64,000 bases of DNA, from positions 1,339,602-1,403,601 of the forward strand of contig BEIF01000001.1 in assembly GCA_002898215.1 (NCBI GenBank), given 5' to 3'. A model generated the notes under the pieces. That model was not told the origin of the DNA. It did no database searches and was given only the letters and a program-made list of their open reading frames with translations. The position numbers and the translations under genes are program-made. This document shows positions 62,851 through 64,000 of this stretch, piece by piece. Each line of letters starts with the position of its first letter. The stretch's first letter is position 1. Origin of the DNA: a bacterium HR29 (GTDB lineage: Bacteria; Chloroflexota; Dehalococcoidia; Tepidiformales; Tepidiformaceae).

Positions 62851-63918
62851 GTGGTTCGAATCGAGATCAGCGGCAGGGGACTACTCGCCGCCGCGGCCGT
62901 AGGGGTGTCGCTCTGGGCACTCTGGCAGCTCTGGGGGCTCGTCCTGCTCGTCCTCGCAGCGCTCATCCTCATGACGGCGTTAGCCCCGGCCGTGAGCTGG
63001 CTCGAGGGCCGGGGTGTGCCGCGGGCTGCAGCCGTGCTGCTCCTCCTGTTCGGCATCCTCCTGGCTGTCGCGGGGATGTTCGCCACGATCGCTCCCGCCG
63101 TCTACGAGGAGGTACAGCAACTCCGCACGAACCTGCCGGAGTACGCCGTCGACGTCGAGCGGCTCGCAGCCGACCTGGGGTTCGACACCTCCGACTGGGA
63201 GCTGGAACGGCGGGCACGCGAAATCGACTGGACCGAACTGGTGAGCGGGCGGCTCGCTCTCACGTACGGGCAGCGGGTGGCCTACGCCCTCTTCTCCACC
63301 GTGACGGTGCTGGTGCTCACCGCCTACCTCCTGATGGACGCCCGCCGGCTGCGAGCGTTCGTGCTCCGTTTCGTCCCCGAACGCCGGCAGCCGGACGCAC
63401 AGCACTTCCTGAAAGAGCTCTCCCGGGTCGTAGGCGGCTACGTCCGGGGGCAGCTCGTCACCTCGGCGGTGATCGGCGCGTACACGACCATCGTCCTGGC
63501 GGCGGTCGGCGTCCCCAATCCGCTCGCGTTCGGGCTGTTGGCAGCCTTCGCCGACGTGATCCCGCTCGTCGGAGCGTTCATCGCCATCGTGCCGGCGACG
63601 CTGGCCGCCTTCCAGGAGTCGCCGACCCTCGCTGCCGTCGTCCTCGGCCTGCTGCTTGCGTACCAGCAGTTCGAGGACCGATACCTCGTACCGAAGGTGT
63701 ACAGCCGGACCCTCAACGTCCCTCCGCTCGTGGTGCTCCTCGCGGTGCTGGTCGGAGCAGAGCTCCTCGGGATCGCGGGGGTGCTCTTGGCGCTGCCGGC
63801 TGCCGCGGCGGGGCGCGTCGTGCTCGACTACTACTGGCCCCCGGCCCCCGAACCGACCCCAGGGCCGACTTCCGCGGAGGCCGAGCCGCCGGCGGAAGCC
63901 GCGCCCGAGCTGCGCTAG
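62851..63918 (+). CDS. AI-2E family (PerM-like) transporter
   Basis: The 355-residue membrane protein has seven to eight helices and the AI-2E/PerM layout. N-terminal helices are followed by a coiled external region (VYEEVQQLRTNLPEYAVDVERL), then GGYVRGQLVTSAVIGAYTTIVL, FADVIPLVGAFIAIVPA and QFEDRYLVPKVYSRTLNVPPLVV. Members export varied solutes, some linked to Na+/H+ exchange. GTG at 62851 follows GAGGGGAGC. The C-terminal tail is Pro/Ala/Glu-rich. Confidence 0.88.
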   Translation: MVRIEISGRGLLAAAAVGVSLWALWQLWGLVLLVLAALILMTALAPAVSWLEGRGVPRAAAVLLLLFGILLAVAGMFATIAPAVYEEVQQLRTNLPEYAVDVERLAADLGFDTSDWELERRAREIDWTELVSGRLALTYGQRVAYALFSTVTVLVLTAYLLMDARRLRAFVLRFVPERRQPDAQHFLKELSRVVGGYVRGQLVTSAVIGAYTTIVLAAVGVPNPLAFGLLAAFADVIPLVGAFIAIVPATLAAFQESPTLAAVVLGLLLAYQQFEDRYLVPKVYSRTLNVPPLVVLLAVLVGAELLGIAGVLLALPAAAAGRVVLDYYWPPAPEPTPGPTSAEAEPPAEAAPELR

Positions 63919-63921
63919 AAT
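63916..63921 (+). promoter_or_regulatory. Leaderless -10 element of dapB
   Basis: TAGAAT ends 7 bases before the GTG of the last gene, with no Shine-Dalgarno sequence. It lies across the stop of the AI-2E gene. Confidence 0.55.
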
Positions 63922-63928
63922 CGCCGCC

Positions 63929-64000
63929 GTGGAACGCATCCGTGTCGCCGTTTCCGGCACTGGGAGGATGGGCCGCGAGTCGGCCCGGGCGGTCCGCTCC
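63929..64000 (+). CDS. dapB: 4-hydroxy-tetrahydrodipicolinate reductase DapB, 5' end only
   Basis: Only 24 codons are inside the window. They read VERIRVAVSGTGRMGRESARA, the NAD(P)-binding Rossmann start of DapB (usually VAVxGAxGRMG). DapB belongs to lysine/meso-diaminopimelate synthesis for the cell wall. The rest is outside the window, so the call rests on one motif. Confidence 0.7.
   Translation, partial: MERIRVAVSGTGRMGRESARAVRS

Overview
The window is a contiguous, GC-rich bacterial chromosome segment of about 64 kb. It is gene-dense, has no insertion sequences, phage genes or CRISPR arrays, and carries mostly housekeeping and catabolic genes. Gene content suggests a Chloroflexota bacterium, possibly Tepidiforma-like or another Dehalococcoidia relative. 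The hints are Rex next to a complete F-type ATP synthase operon, a type 2 PyrF, DUF951, a type 5 uracil-DNA glycosylase, a TPR protein with an acidic tail, and many start codons preceded by a -10 hexamer at leaderless distance. This placement is inference from gene content; there is no rRNA here to settle it.

Layout. 1-11.8 kb: a truncated class V aminotransferase, the NADH sensor Rex, then a long minus-strand operon reading atpI-B-E-F-H-A-G, a HAD hydrolase, atpD-C, murA and mreB. An 18-bp sequence matching 12 of 14 Rex-box positions overlies the atp promoter. 11.8-16.4 kb: bifunctional nuclease family protein, MFS exporter, DUF951, pyrF-murI, and a ComB-like phosphatase. 16.4-23.6 kb: MoxR-DUF58-DUF4129 module, alpha/beta hydrolase, CoA transferase, UdgB and small proteins. 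23.6-37.3 kb: an acyl-CoA and amino-acid catabolism block with a single-chain biotin-dependent carboxylase, acyl-CoA dehydrogenase, branched-chain-type 2-oxoacid dehydrogenase E1a/E1b/E2, a three-repeat lipoprotein, tRNA-Leu(UAA), a PutA-type proline dehydrogenase/P5C dehydrogenase and a class III aminotransferase.

37.3-43.7 kb: solitary CheW, an MBL-fold hydrolase, then a TPP riboswitch with a strong terminator controlling a thiamine-precursor uptake operon (thiamine-binding protein, permease, lipoprotein, ATPase), SMP-30 and YceI. 43.7-53.1 kb: membrane-anchored toroid-like protein, MarC-like protein, nitroreductase, YebC, RuvC, M16 protease, a BtrH-like protein, a secreted CAP-domain protein, MFS and exonuclease. 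53.1-55.7 kb: an FMN riboswitch in front of ribE-ribBA-ribH, with no ribD. 55.7-64 kb: Prok-RING/SH3 membrane protein, M20 amidohydrolase, EamA exporter, YkgJ-type Cys cluster protein, leuA with a long leader, a lipoprotein, a TPR protein, an AI-2E family permease and the start of dapB.

Together the genes suggest a respiring heterotroph that degrades proline, branched-chain amino acids and acyl-CoAs, takes up thiamine precursors, and may tie ATP synthase expression to NADH/NAD+ through Rex. The points most worth a second look are the Rex box on the atp promoter, the roughly 150-residue insertion in ATP synthase subunit a, the HAD gene inside the atp operon, MurA with Asp in place of the fosfomycin-target Cys, the repeated leaderless promoter pattern, and a 31-residue Cys-rich ORF with a near-ideal ribosome binding site.
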